Shown here piece by piece: positions 53,759-63,256 of a stretch of DNA of 64,000 nucleotides (its first letter is position 1; every line of letters starts with the position of its first letter). Source of the DNA: Gudongella sp964575895. GTDB lineage: Bacteria > Bacillota > Clostridia > Tissierellales > Tissierellaceae. A program made the translations under genes and the position numbers. Below the pieces are notes generated by a model that was not told where the DNA came from, did no database searches, and worked only from the letters and a program-made list of their open reading frames with translations. The stretch is taken from NCBI GenBank assembly GCA_964575895.1, contig CAZNTE010000004.1, forward strand, positions 1-64,000, given 5' to 3'.

Positions 53759-55070
53759 TTTCTTCTCCCCCTTTTAAAATGTACTTAATCATATTTCCAA
53801 AAACATCAAAACCTCTTAAGTAGATATATGTGTAATTTTCATTAAGTTTTATGGTAAATTCACCATCTGAAATATCTGGTTTATGCTTTTCTAATAATAG
53901 CTCACTTTTGTTATTTACCCCAATTACTGAAATATAGTCAATTAACTCCAAGGAATTATCTTTCTCAAGAGATAGAAACTCATCTACATGATTTGTTTTT
54001 TTAAAGATACTTGTATCATTTAGGTGATAATTTTTCAACCTTAAGCTAATTTCATCCACTCCAATATTATAACTTAAGTCCAAACTAACATTCTCCCTGG
54101 AACCTAATTCTTCATCAACATAAACTAAGTAATCATACTCAGACAAGGCAAGTCTTTTCTTTGTTGTGGATATGCTTATGGCTTCAATGTCACTACCTAT
54201 CCATCTTCTATTTAAATCATCTGCTACCCTTATTGTAGTACCACTGCCTAAAAAAAAGTCAGCCACCAGAGAATCTTCATTGGATGAAGCTAGGATAATT
54301 CTCTTTAATAGGGCATAGGGTTTTTGTGTGTCATATCCCACCCTTTCTCCAGATGTTCTTCCTACCATATCAATACTCCACACATCCTTCATATTGACCA
54401 TGGTATACCAACCTAGATCATCCTGAAATTCCTCAACATTCTTAAACCTATATGGTTTGTAGCCTCTGTTATAGGATTTTTCCTTTTGTGGATTAAAAAT
54501 ATAATCTTTTGTCTTTGAATATACTAATATATTATCGTGTTTTTTAGAAAATCTCTTCTTAGTAGATCCTCCTGATTTATATGACCAGATAATCTCATTA
54601 ATAAAGTTCTCTTCCCCAAAAATGTGGTCCATTATTATCCTTAAGTAATGAGCCATTCTTTGATCAACATGGACATATATACTTCCCTTATTGGATAGAA
54701 GAATCTTAATTAACTTCAATCTCAGGGTAAGCATTTCAAGGTATTGGTATTTACTCTCCCACTTATCCCCATAAGCCAAGACTTCAAAATCCTTCTTTAA
54801 CCCCTCCACATTTACAGACACCTTTTTATAGTACTGAGAGTTTGAATAAAAGGGTGGATCGATGTATACTAAATCAATCTTATCCTTATAGCCATTCTTT
54901 ATTAAATGGATCAAAGACTTTAGATTGTCACAACAATATAGGGTATTGTCTTTCTCAATACCCTTTCTTGTATATTCTTTTGTTAAATCAATGTTTTCAT
55001 CTTCTAAAAAGTATTCCATCTGTTCATCAGAAACTCTTAGAACTTTTTCTAATTCATTAAGAATTGTCAT
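53748..55070 (-). CDS. Orphan beta-class DNA methyltransferase
   Basis: A 440-residue amino-methyltransferase of the beta (permuted) class: catalytic DPPF (Asp71-Phe74) precedes the AdoMet-binding ADFFLGSGTT (about 270-279), as in type III Mod and related N6-adenine enzymes. No restriction subunit is in the window; it lies in an operon of LrgAB, Met-sulfoxide reductases and PepD. Target sequence is unknown. Start at the ATG at 55070 with GGGAG; an ATG at 55082 lacks a good site. Confidence 0.87.
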   Translation of the reverse strand: MTILNELEKVLRVSDEQMEYFLEDENIDLTKEYTRKGIEKDNTLYCCDNLKSLIHLIKNGYKDKIDLVYIDPPFYSNSQYYKKVSVNVEGLKKDFEVLAYGDKWESKYQYLEMLTLRLKLIKILLSNKGSIYVHVDQRMAHYLRIIMDHIFGEENFINEIIWSYKSGGSTKKRFSKKHDNILVYSKTKDYIFNPQKEKSYNRGYKPYRFKNVEEFQDDLGWYTMVNMKDVWSIDMVGRTSGERVGYDTQKPYALLKRIILASSNEDSLVADFFLGSGTTIRVADDLNRRWIGSDIEAISISTTKKRLALSEYDYLVYVDEELGSRENVSLDLSYNIGVDEISLRLKNYHLNDTSIFKKTNHVDEFLSLEKDNSLELIDYISVIGVNNKSELLLEKHKPDISDGEFTIKLNENYTYIYLRGFDVFGNMIKYILKGGEEIGN

Positions 55071-55082
55071 AATCTCTCCCAT

Positions 55083-55586
55083 TTAGAAGGTTATTTTATC
55101 CCAATCTATATACTTATTTAGAGTATCAACAAACTTTTCCAAATACTCTTTGTGTACTTCATCAAATCTTTCCTTGATGGGACTATCAATGTCCAATACT
55201 CCATAAACCTTGCCATTCTTTATAATTGGAATTACAATTTCTGAATTTGAGGCAGCATCACATGCAATATGCCCTGGGAATAAATGAACATCCCCTACCA
55301 GTTGGGTTTCCTTAGACTCTACTGCAGTTCCACAAACTCCCTTTCCTACTTGAATTCTATTACAAGCTGGTAATCCCTGGAAGGGTCCTAAAACAAGTTC
55401 CCCTTCCTTCATCAGATAAAATCCTGACCAGTTTAATCTATCAAGACAGGCCATTATTATGGCTGATGCATTGGATAAATTAGCCAATTCATCCTTTTCT
55501 GAACTTACTTGTCCCTTGAGGAGTATCTGCATGTATCTTAGTCTTTCAACTTCACTCATATTCTTAATTGGATCTAATTTAAACAT
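55083..55586 (-). CDS. msrC: Free-methionine-(R)-sulfoxide reductase (GAF-type)
   Basis: A 167-residue GAF-fold enzyme with the three Cys of fRMsr (Cys75, 85, 109), spaced as E. coli MsrC's Cys84, 94 and 118. Reduces free Met-R-sulfoxide. It is directly upstream of the methyltransferase and downstream of MsrA, giving a two-enzyme Met-sulfoxide repair set. GGGGG site. Confidence 0.9.
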   Translation of the reverse strand: MFKLDPIKNMSEVERLRYMQILLKGQVSSEKDELANLSNASAIIMACLDRLNWSGFYLMKEGELVLGPFQGLPACNRIQVGKGVCGTAVESKETQLVGDVHLFPGHIACDAASNSEIVIPIIKNGKVYGVLDIDSPIKERFDEVHKEYLEKFVDTLNKYIDWDKITF

Positions 55587-55595
55587 AAAATCCCC

Positions 55596-56072
55596 CTATA
55601 AACTCATATCTACATGACAATATCCACCAGGATTCTTCTTTAGGTAGTCCTGATGATATTCTTCTGCTGAGTAATAATAGTCCAGAGGTAAAATTTCAGT
55701 TACAATAGGGTCTCTATATTTTTTCTGTTCCTCATCTCTAACCTTCTTAATAATCCCAACATCAGCTTCATCAGTAAAATATATTCCTGTCCTATATTGA
55801 CTTCCAATATCTCCGCCTTGTCTATTTAATAGAGTGGGATCTATAATTCTAAATAATCTTTGGATTAAATGCTCCAATGATACCATTTTCTCATCATATT
55901 TAATATATGTTGTTTCAGCATGACCAGTTAAACCAGTACATACCTCCTTATATGTTGGTTCCTTCTTTGTCCCATTTGCATATCCTACATCTGTATCAAG
56001 TACACCTTCTATTCTTGAAAAGTACTCTTCAACTCCCCAAAAACATCCTCCAGCTAAATATATCTCCTTCAT
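55596..56072 (-). CDS. msrA: Peptide methionine sulfoxide reductase A
   Basis: A 158-residue enzyme with the catalytic GGCFWGVEEYF (Cys at residue 10), YANG and QYRTGIYF motifs. Reduces Met-S-sulfoxide in proteins. Start at the ATG at 56072 (GAGGGA upstream); an ATG at 56084 is a weak alternative. No MsrB domain is fused. Confidence 0.96.
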   Translation of the reverse strand: MKEIYLAGGCFWGVEEYFSRIEGVLDTDVGYANGTKKEPTYKEVCTGLTGHAETTYIKYDEKMVSLEHLIQRLFRIIDPTLLNRQGGDIGSQYRTGIYFTDEADVGIIKKVRDEEQKKYRDPIVTEILPLDYYYSAEEYHQDYLKKNPGGYCHVDMSL

Positions 56073-56088
56073 TTTATCCCTCATTTCT

Positions 56089-56778
56089 TTAATTAATGAA
56101 CAGAATTATCAATGGTACAAGGAGCACTGTAATAACTCCAGCTACCCCTATGGCCAAGGAGCTCATAGCCCCTTCTACTTCTCCCATTTCTATTGCCTTT
56201 GCAGTCCCAACAGCATGGGAGGCTGTCCCAATGGCTATTCCTTTTGCTATGCTATTATTGATTTTAAATAATCTTAGAAGTTTATCACCAACTATATACC
56301 CACCAATGCCAGTGGCAAAAACAAAAATAACAGTCAAGGATGGATTTCCACCTAACATATTTGAAATTTCCATAGCAATTGGAGTGGTGGTGGACTTTGG
56401 AAGTAATGAACTTATTAGTAAATCCCCTAAACCAAATACCTTCCCTAAAATTAAAATACTAAGTATGCCCATGATGGTACCAAAGGAAATACCCACTAGG
56501 ATAGGTACTAAATTTTTCTTTAACAGTTCCCATTGCCTAAATAAGGGGACTGCTAGAGCAACAGTAGCAGGAGCTAGAAAGAAGGATATGATACTTCCTC
56601 CCTTGTTGTAAGTTTCAATATCTATTCCAGTTAATGATAAAAATCCAATAATAATGATAATTGATACTAAAAGTGGATTTAAGATCTGAATTCTTAATTT
56701 CTTGGAAGTCCAAGTGGCAATCATGAAAGCAATAATAGTAAGGGTTACCCCAAAGACGGGAGTATTCAAGTATTCCAT
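56089..56778 (-). CDS. lrgB: LrgB/CidB family membrane protein
   Basis: A 229-residue protein with about seven membrane helices. LrgB-type proteins work with LrgA in control of murein hydrolases and in pyruvate-linked transport. Start at the ATG at 56778, with GGGGTGA upstream, which overlaps the LrgA stop by one base; a GTG at 56781 is an alternative. Operon with lrgA. Confidence 0.92.
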   Translation of the reverse strand: MEYLNTPVFGVTLTIIAFMIATWTSKKLRIQILNPLLVSIIIIIGFLSLTGIDIETYNKGGSIISFFLAPATVALAVPLFRQWELLKKNLVPILVGISFGTIMGILSILILGKVFGLGDLLISSLLPKSTTTPIAMEISNMLGGNPSLTVIFVFATGIGGYIVGDKLLRLFKINNSIAKGIAIGTASHAVGTAKAIEMGEVEGAMSSLAIGVAGVITVLLVPLIILFIN

Positions 56779-57143
56779 CACTTATCACCCCTTCTTCCTT
56801 CCATATACCTGATCAAAATCTGGACGCTAAGCCCGGTTGTCACCATTACTACCACAAGACTAACTCCCAAAACAATAAATAAGGCTAAAATATGTCCTTC
56901 CATAAGATAGGCAACAGTCATTAAGCCTACTCCAATGGGTACAAACATAATGGATAAGTGCCTTATTAAGACATCCGCAGCTTTTTCCACCAACTTAAGA
57001 GGTATTATCTTAAATACCATAAGTCCTAATAGTATCACCATACCTAGAACAGTTCCAGGTATGGGTAAATTCAATTCAGTTTGAATAATTTGACTTATCA
57101 TTAAAACAACCATAATAAGACCAAATTGATAAAGTGTTGTCAT
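56778..57143 (-). CDS. lrgA: LrgA/CidA family membrane protein
   Basis: A 121-residue protein with four membrane helices. CidA/LrgA proteins act like holins or antiholins. First gene of the operon through pepD. It follows the ferritin-like gene's terminator with little space for its own promoter. GGGATGATGAG site. Confidence 0.92.
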   Translation of the reverse strand: MTTLYQFGLIMVVLMISQIIQTELNLPIPGTVLGMVILLGLMVFKIIPLKLVEKAADVLIRHLSIMFVPIGVGLMTVAYLMEGHILALFIVLGVSLVVVMVTTGLSVQILIRYMEGRRGDK

Positions 57144-57173
57144 CTCATCATCCCTTATTTCTCATATAATGCA

Positions 57174-57201
57174 GAAATAACAGGTTTTAACCTGTTATTT
57201 C
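57174..57201 (-). terminator. Terminator of the ferritin-like gene
   Basis: GAAATAACAGGTT and AACCTGTTATTTC form a 13-bp stem with a short loop; the T run is short, so partial readthrough into lrgA is possible. Confidence 0.6.
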
Positions 57202-57206
57202 AACCT

Positions 57207-57698
57207 TTAAAATGGAGCAAATCCTTGATCTGACCACCAATCTTCCTTGTACATGTTGTACTGAGTTGTGAATTGGTCAAGGTGAACTTTCTCCCACTTG
57301 ATCAGTATATCATAAAGCTTCTTGGCTTCTTCTAACTTTGATTCTTCTTTAGCCTTAGTGTAGAATTCTATTGAATCCTTCTCCATCTGGATGCCCACTC
57401 CAAATACTGACATAGCCAATGAAGTTAGAGATTTATCTAATCTTTCCCAATTATAAATATCTGGTGATGGAGGTCCATCTTGGAAAGCCAAGGCTTGGTC
57501 ATCTTCCTTGCCGTCCTTAATCTTATCAAATAGAACTTTTAAGTATTCTACATGCTTTAATTCTTCGTTTGCTAGTTCCAATAGCGCTTCTCTACTACCA
57601 CCATCTCCTGCCTGATTTGCGGCCATCTTATAAAACTCATATCCTTCTACTTCATTTAGAATTGCTTGTTTGATTACATTTAATTCATCCTTATACAT
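57207..57698 (-). CDS. Ferritin-like/rubrerythrin-related diiron protein
   Basis: A 163-residue four-helix-bundle protein with two E-x2-H-type sites: EGYEFY, EELKH and EKDSIEFY, EKVHLDQF. No C-terminal rubredoxin cysteines. Likely peroxide defence or iron handling in an anaerobe. AAAGGGTGA site. Confidence 0.88.
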   Translation of the reverse strand: MYKDELNVIKQAILNEVEGYEFYKMAANQAGDGGSREALLELANEELKHVEYLKVLFDKIKDGKEDDQALAFQDGPPSPDIYNWERLDKSLTSLAMSVFGVGIQMEKDSIEFYTKAKEESKLEEAKKLYDILIKWEKVHLDQFTTQYNMYKEDWWSDQGFAPF

Positions 57699-57754
57699 AT
57701 AATCACCCTTTCAATTATTCTATCCTACTATTTTTACCCACTTAAAATAAATTA

Positions 57755-59440
57755 TCACTTTATTTTTACAAAGATATAAACATCCATCCAATCTATATAA
57801 ATATTACCATCACTACTACTTCTTCCATCAGTAGAGTTAATTACAAGCATTAGTTTAATAGCATCATTTTCTCCGTAGTAGAAGAAACTAGATTCCTTTC
57901 CATTAATTATTTCTTTCAATACAGGTTCTATACTCATATTGTACAATATCTCACTTGATTTTGAAATTTCTAAATTCAAATTTTCTTGATCTAAAGTAAT
58001 TAAAAGGTCCTCATCTACCACCTTATTACTTACACTAGTATTGATACTTGCAAAGAATTCATACTCCTCAACTGCAAATATTGATCCATCAAGGTTATTT
58101 CTTCTTATATTTATAGTTTTGTACTCATATTCCCCCTTAGAGAAACCAAAAATATTTTCTAGATCTTCAAAATCAGTATTTGTATTAAAAAATTTTATAT
58201 CTGACAATCTATGATTATCTTCAAAGTAATCTACTATGGCATAAATATTATCTTGAATGTCCTTGTCCAAATCTGGATTTGAAATTATATTATGATCCAA
58301 TATCATATTGTTAGCTCTTAGTATTTCTTCAAGTCTGTTGTTTTGACTCCATTTAGAAACTATATAGGCATTAAATGGACTAAATACTCCTAGGGTAATT
58401 ACTATTATTAAGGATATGGGAATAACTATAGTCCTTAGCCTTCTATTTATGCTTAAGGCTACATAGACAAAAAACAACCAAATACCCACAACCAAAACAA
58501 AATATCTGTTTTCTGTAATACCGTATTGAGAGATTCTTTGAAATACAGAAACAAACATCATTAGTAGAATGGGAATTATTGTCCTTGAAATATACCTAGT
58601 AAATAATTCAAAGATTTTCCTTTCCTTCTCTATAGCTCTGACAAAAAATAGAACAACCAAACTTAATATGGAATACCATATGCTAAGGTTCCCAATCACT
58701 CCTTTAGGCCATTGCCAGGTAAATAATATCCCTGCAAAATAAATATAAAGTACAATTGAGTACACAAATATTAAAGGTATTACTATAAATTCAAGCAATA
58801 CTTTTATAAACTTAGGGTACTCAAAATCCTCAGCCTTTTCATTAGACATAGGAATTCTTCCTAAAAAGTAATTTATCCCAAATATAAAAATTACTGAAGA
58901 AAAAATATTTTCAAATACATTTGGATTAAATGTAACATCAAATAGTAAGGATATGGTTTGTAAGATCAAAATTAGCCCAATGAATAATACTGTTGAATAG
59001 AAAATCGAGCTTAATATACCTACTAATAGCCTCATAATATAGTTTTCCAAGAACTCATCATTTTTTAGCTTTCCCATAAAAAAAGCGGAAACAAAGAAAA
59101 TAAGTAATATCCCCACATATTTTGTTACATTTACCATAGTTAAATCATTAAGAATGAATAAATAGTTAGCTAAGACTATTATTCCTCCAGTAAAATATAA
59201 AAGTACTTTCTTTGTTAAACTTATTTTGTATGACTCAGACAACAAGTCCAATACCACAAATACTACCAATGATAGCACCAAGGCCATAGCTATTTTTGAG
59301 TAAAATATACTTTTACTATATGTGGACAAAACTAAAACTAGGGCTGTCATCAACGATGAAACAACCCCAAGTGGAAATCTTTTAAATGTATTTTTCAATC
59401 TTACTACATCCAAACTTAATATATTCCATGATTTAATCAA
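57755..59440 (-). CDS. DUF4153 membrane protein
   Basis: A 561-residue protein with about eleven hydrophobic helices (to about residue 375) and a C-terminal soluble domain of about 185 residues. DUF4153-type; function unknown. TTG start at 59440 with GGGATGG. It follows the RelA-domain gene by 22 bases, so a functional link is possible. Confidence 0.82.
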   Translation of the reverse strand: MIKSWNILSLDVVRLKNTFKRFPLGVVSSLMTALVLVLSTYSKSIFYSKIAMALVLSLVVFVVLDLLSESYKISLTKKVLLYFTGGIIVLANYLFILNDLTMVNVTKYVGILLIFFVSAFFMGKLKNDEFLENYIMRLLVGILSSIFYSTVLFIGLILILQTISLLFDVTFNPNVFENIFSSVIFIFGINYFLGRIPMSNEKAEDFEYPKFIKVLLEFIVIPLIFVYSIVLYIYFAGILFTWQWPKGVIGNLSIWYSILSLVVLFFVRAIEKERKIFELFTRYISRTIIPILLMMFVSVFQRISQYGITENRYFVLVVGIWLFFVYVALSINRRLRTIVIPISLIIVITLGVFSPFNAYIVSKWSQNNRLEEILRANNMILDHNIISNPDLDKDIQDNIYAIVDYFEDNHRLSDIKFFNTNTDFEDLENIFGFSKGEYEYKTINIRRNNLDGSIFAVEEYEFFASINTSVSNKVVDEDLLITLDQENLNLEISKSSEILYNMSIEPVLKEIINGKESSFFYYGENDAIKLMLVINSTDGRSSSDGNIYIDWMDVYIFVKIK

Positions 59441-59462
59441 AGCTTACCATCCCTTAATTAAG

Positions 59463-60809
59463 CTACTGTATCTCAAATGCCTTTATTTGTTCTTTTATGA
59501 AATCCTTATCCTTTAGATACTCTTCAAACTCATTAATTGGACCTATCAGCTGTAATAAAGAATTTCCTAGTTTCTTAACAGTACAGTTGCTAATATAGTC
59601 TATGCTGGGATCCATTTTAAATCTAATGTTTATAATATCTAATAATTCATTCTCGATTATGAAACTTTGGTTAGAGTCCAATTTCATACCTTCCATGGCT
59701 TTTTTAACTATGTCCTTATACATGTATCTTAAATAATACATAAAGCCTTCAAAATCCTCAGCATTGGTACCATCTTCAATCTCGAAAATGATCTTGAAGA
59801 ATAGGTTCCACCTAAAGTCCTTATTTATTACTTCCAAAATTGTATTGCCAAATTCCTTAGTGAATTCATCATGATAAGTTATGTCTCTTTCAAAATTAAT
59901 GTAATTGTTGAAATTCATTGAATGCTTACCAATATCATTTAACCTGTTTAGAATTCTTAAAAAACTATCACTGTAACTTCCGTTACCATCTTCCGCTCTC
60001 ATGAAGATAAAATTAACTATAACATCTGTTGACTTCTTAAAGTCAACTACAAATCCAACTTCCTGTCTTACCTTTATAATATATACATCATGAATGGTCT
60101 TTGAAAGGAGTGACTTTAGTTGAGCTTTCTTAGTTGGGGTTGAACTGGCATCCATGCTGCTCAAATGGTTGTATATTAGCATTAACTGTCTATCTATCAT
60201 AGTTAAATTATCCTTGATAGATGACATTATGTCTCTGAAAAAGTCTTCAGTAAGCATGTAATTAAAGTTTTTATATAATACCCTATGATCGATGTCTCCC
60301 CAGAAAACATTTACCATGGACTTAATCTGAAGCTCGAAATTTACAGAAATACCATCCTTAGAATACTTGCCATCTATTTTGAATATCTCAAATCCATTCT
60401 TCTGAATTTGAGGTTGTTTTTCATCAAGATTTAAAGAAATGCTCCCATTAAGTGGATTTGAGTAGTATCCATTCTCTTCCTGAATATTAAATAGTTTTAA
60501 TATATCTTCGTATATCTTGGTTTCATCTTCAATAAACCTACATTCTATCCTAAATCCAATTAAGTCTGACAAACTATCTACTAAAGCTTGTGGACTTTCG
60601 TATTTCAAATAAAAATTATGTCTTAAAATCTTTTCCTTAAGACTTTCAGCAGACTTTATTCTATAATTTACATTGAGAAAGTGGTCCTTAATAAAGAGAC
60701 TGTCGTTAAAGAACTTTTCCAGCTCTCCAGCTACTCTGTTAAGTTCACCAGACTTGTTTTCAATAAGTTTAAGTGTTGTATCAATAAAATCAAATAGTTC
60801 TAATTTCAT
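59463..60809 (-). CDS. RelA/SpoT-domain protein, atypical
   Basis: A 448-residue protein with a RelA/SpoT synthetase-like domain: RIKSAESLKEK (50-60), DLIGFRI (82-88), and ELQIKS (159-164) with the catalytic Glu, then HRVLYK. The GYKSIH-like loop that binds the guanine is altered to NGFEIFK. No HD hydrolase domain or TGS/ACT regulation. The C-terminal half (about 210-448) is novel to me. It may make an alarmone or another nucleotide, or be inactive. GGGAGG site. Confidence 0.72.
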   Translation of the reverse strand: MKLELFDFIDTTLKLIENKSGELNRVAGELEKFFNDSLFIKDHFLNVNYRIKSAESLKEKILRHNFYLKYESPQALVDSLSDLIGFRIECRFIEDETKIYEDILKLFNIQEENGYYSNPLNGSISLNLDEKQPQIQKNGFEIFKIDGKYSKDGISVNFELQIKSMVNVFWGDIDHRVLYKNFNYMLTEDFFRDIMSSIKDNLTMIDRQLMLIYNHLSSMDASSTPTKKAQLKSLLSKTIHDVYIIKVRQEVGFVVDFKKSTDVIVNFIFMRAEDGNGSYSDSFLRILNRLNDIGKHSMNFNNYINFERDITYHDEFTKEFGNTILEVINKDFRWNLFFKIIFEIEDGTNAEDFEGFMYYLRYMYKDIVKKAMEGMKLDSNQSFIIENELLDIINIRFKMDPSIDYISNCTVKKLGNSLLQLIGPINEFEEYLKDKDFIKEQIKAFEIQ

Positions 60810-60837
60810 TTTAAACCTCCCTCACAGACCTAAGTCA

Positions 60838-60866
60838 ATTATACCATATTACATAATAAAGTCACA
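60838..60866 (-). promoter_or_regulatory. Promoter of the RelA-domain operon
   Basis: Minus-strand -35 TGTGAC (60861-60866), 17-base spacer, extended -10 TGGTATAAT (60838-60843). Confidence 0.62.
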
Positions 60867-60893
60867 TATAAAAAGGCTTTCTTGGCAGGAAAA

Positions 60894-60917
60894 GGCCAGG
60901 AGAATATTCTCCTGGCC
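60894..60917 (-). terminator. Terminator of the nqr operon
   Basis: A perfect 24-base inverted repeat GGCCAGGAGAAT/ATTCTCCTGGCC followed by TTTTCC, after the nqrF stop codon. Confidence 0.8.
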
Positions 60918-60931
60918 ATAAATTTTTAGTT

Positions 60932-62032
60932 TTAAAACTTATCGTAGTATATTTTCTCTTCTTTTACACCCTTCTTGGTCAAACTCTTTACAACAGAGTC
61001 AATCATTGCCTCGTTACCGCAAAGATATCCTTCCTGATTTTCGTTCTCTTCTAGAAGTTTATCAATAGCATTGTTTACTCTACCCTTCTCACCAGTCCAA
61101 CTTTCATCATCATCCTTGATCCTTGATAGGGTTGGTACGAATTTAAAGTCATAGAGAGTCTCTTCTAGATGTTTGAAGTAATCAAGCATAAATAGATCAT
61201 CTGGGGTTTTTGCACCGAAGTAGAATCTCGCCTTTCTCTTTATATCATTATCCTTCATGTAGTTTAATAATGATAGGATGGGTGCTACTCCTGTACCAGT
61301 GGCTACCATTATCATCTCAGCATCAGTATCTTGATAGTAGAAGTCTCCAAAAGGTCCATTTATTGTTACCTTATCTCCTTCTTCCAAGTGATGGTGAACG
61401 TAAGTTGTAGCTATACCCTCAGGTATGAACCCTATTACAAGCTCAAGATGAGTCTTATCTGTTGGTGATGAGGCAATAGAGTAGGCTCTGTAAACTTCTT
61501 CATCATTTCCTTCATAAAGAGGTGCTTTTAACTGAACGTATTGTCCTGGTTTGAAGCTTATCTCTTCCCCTTCAGGTAGCTTAAATCTAAATTTTTTAAT
61601 AGTATCTGTTAGAACCTCTATTGATTCAACTGTAGCTTCAAATTCCTTAACATTAAATAAGTACTCAGGAATTTCTATTTTAATATCTTGTTTTACCTTG
61701 CATTGACATGATAACCTTACATGATCATCCATTTCCTCTTGTGTTAGGAAGGGGAGTTCTGTTGCTAAAACTGGCCCTCCTCCATCATGGATTTGAACCT
61801 TGCAGTATCCACAGGTTCCCTTACCACCACAAGCAGATGGTATGAATATCTTTTCACCTATCAATGTTGATAGTAGGGATGATCCACCTTCCACAGTGTA
61901 TTCTTTTTCTTCATTTATTGTAAGTTTAACCTCTCCATAATAACCGATAGTTCTGTCAGCTATGGTTAGTAAAACGGCGAATAGAGCAGTTATAATTGTT
62001 ATGGAAGCAGTTGAGATTATTATAGTATTCAT
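60932..62032 (-). CDS. nqrF: Na+-translocating NADH:quinone reductase subunit F
   Basis: A 366-residue protein: N-terminal membrane helix (about 5-25), 2Fe-2S ferredoxin domain with Cys68, 74, 77, 109, FAD-binding RAYSIAS, NAD-binding GTGVAP and the C-terminal YLCGNEAMI motif. It oxidizes NADH and passes electrons to the pump. Shorter than the usual ~405-410 residues. Last gene of the operon. Confidence 0.95.
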   Translation of the reverse strand: MNTIIISTASITIITALFAVLLTIADRTIGYYGEVKLTINEEKEYTVEGGSSLLSTLIGEKIFIPSACGGKGTCGYCKVQIHDGGGPVLATELPFLTQEEMDDHVRLSCQCKVKQDIKIEIPEYLFNVKEFEATVESIEVLTDTIKKFRFKLPEGEEISFKPGQYVQLKAPLYEGNDEEVYRAYSIASSPTDKTHLELVIGFIPEGIATTYVHHHLEEGDKVTINGPFGDFYYQDTDAEMIMVATGTGVAPILSLLNYMKDNDIKRKARFYFGAKTPDDLFMLDYFKHLEETLYDFKFVPTLSRIKDDDESWTGEKGRVNNAIDKLLEENENQEGYLCGNEAMIDSVVKSLTKKGVKEEKIYYDKF

Positions 62033-62042
62033 CTAATCCCCC

Positions 62043-62633
62043 CTATTGAATCTGTACTATTCCAGAAAAACCGATGAAAGCCATTGCCATTAATCCTGTT
62101 ACGATTAAAGTGATTCCAGGGCCTTCAAGTCCTTTTGGAACTGTAGCTCTTTTCAAACGCTGTCTTATTCCTGCCAATGCTACTATAGCCATGGTCCAGC
62201 CAATTCCTGAGCCCACTGCAAAGGCAAAAGATTGAAGGAAGGAATATTCTCTGATTATCATAAATAGAGAAACTCCTAGGATTGCGCAATTTACAGTAAT
62301 CAATGGTAAAAATATCCCCAAGGCATAATAGAGGTTTGGAATGTATTTTTCCATTATCATCTCTATTAATTGAACAAAGGCTGCAATACTTATTATAAAG
62401 ATTATAAATCTCAAAAATTCAAGATTAAATGGTACTAAAATGTAATGATATACAAGGTAATTAATAATTGATGTTCCAGCTAATACAAAGGTTACTGCCT
62501 GCCCTAAACCAAGGGATGTATTAATTTCCTTAGACACTGCAACGAATGAACACATTCCCAAAAAGTTGGACAAAATCATATTGTTGGTAAATATAGCTGC
62601 AATAAATATTACCATTGGATTAAGTTCAATCAT
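62043..62633 (-). CDS. nqrE: Na+-translocating NADH:quinone reductase subunit E
   Basis: A 196-residue six-helix membrane protein with Cys28 and Cys116, at the positions of the half-cluster that binds an intramembrane 2Fe-2S with NqrD. Homologous to RnfA, but the context with nqrF and nqrC makes it NqrE. Overlaps nqrD by 4 bases. Confidence 0.93.
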   Translation of the reverse strand: MIELNPMVIFIAAIFTNNMILSNFLGMCSFVAVSKEINTSLGLGQAVTFVLAGTSIINYLVYHYILVPFNLEFLRFIIFIISIAAFVQLIEMIMEKYIPNLYYALGIFLPLITVNCAILGVSLFMIIREYSFLQSFAFAVGSGIGWTMAIVALAGIRQRLKRATVPKGLEGPGITLIVTGLMAMAFIGFSGIVQIQ

Positions 62634-63253
62634 GATTTAGCCACCTCACTCTTCTCGTTTCTATGCTGAATATTATGGGTTATCCAAATTACAATAGCTA
62701 GTAGGAAAAATGCACTAGGAGGCATTATCATTATTGTCCATGATGTCCACCAGTCCCCAAGTATCTGGAATCCAAATAAGGTTCCAAATCCCATTAGTTC
62801 CCTAAAGAAGGCAATGAACAATAAGACTGCAGAATACCCTATCCCATTGGCAATTCCATCTAAGAAGGATGGCCATGGTTTGTTCTTTTGAGCAAATGCT
62901 TCTGCCCTACCCATAATAATGCAGTTTGTTATAATAAGCCCTACATAGGCACCAAGAGTCTTAGAAAATTCAGGATAGTATGCTTTTAAGAATATATCAA
63001 CAATAATTACATAAGCTGCTATAATAAGTACTTGTACCATCATCCTTATATGCTTTGGTGTAAATTGTCTAATAGCTGAAATAGTAAAGGACGATAAAGC
63101 GGTTACAAATGTAAGTCCAAGCCCCATGATCAATGAGTTAGTTAAGGAGTTAGTAACAGCTAAAGCAGAACAAATTCCTATTAGTTGTCTAAACACGGGG
63201 TTATCAGACCAAACACCCAATGAAAAAATCTCTTTTGAGCTTTGCTTTGCCAT
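62630..63253 (-). CDS. nqrD: Na+-translocating NADH:quinone reductase subunit D
   Basis: A 207-residue six-helix protein related to RnfE, with Cys28 and Cys111 for the shared intramembrane iron-sulfur cluster. Preceded by GGGGGAAT. ATGA overlap into nqrE. Confidence 0.93.
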   Translation of the reverse strand: MAKQSSKEIFSLGVWSDNPVFRQLIGICSALAVTNSLTNSLIMGLGLTFVTALSSFTISAIRQFTPKHIRMMVQVLIIAAYVIIVDIFLKAYYPEFSKTLGAYVGLIITNCIIMGRAEAFAQKNKPWPSFLDGIANGIGYSAVLLFIAFFRELMGFGTLFGFQILGDWWTSWTIMIMPPSAFFLLAIVIWITHNIQHRNEKSEVAKS

Positions 63254-63256
63254 AGA

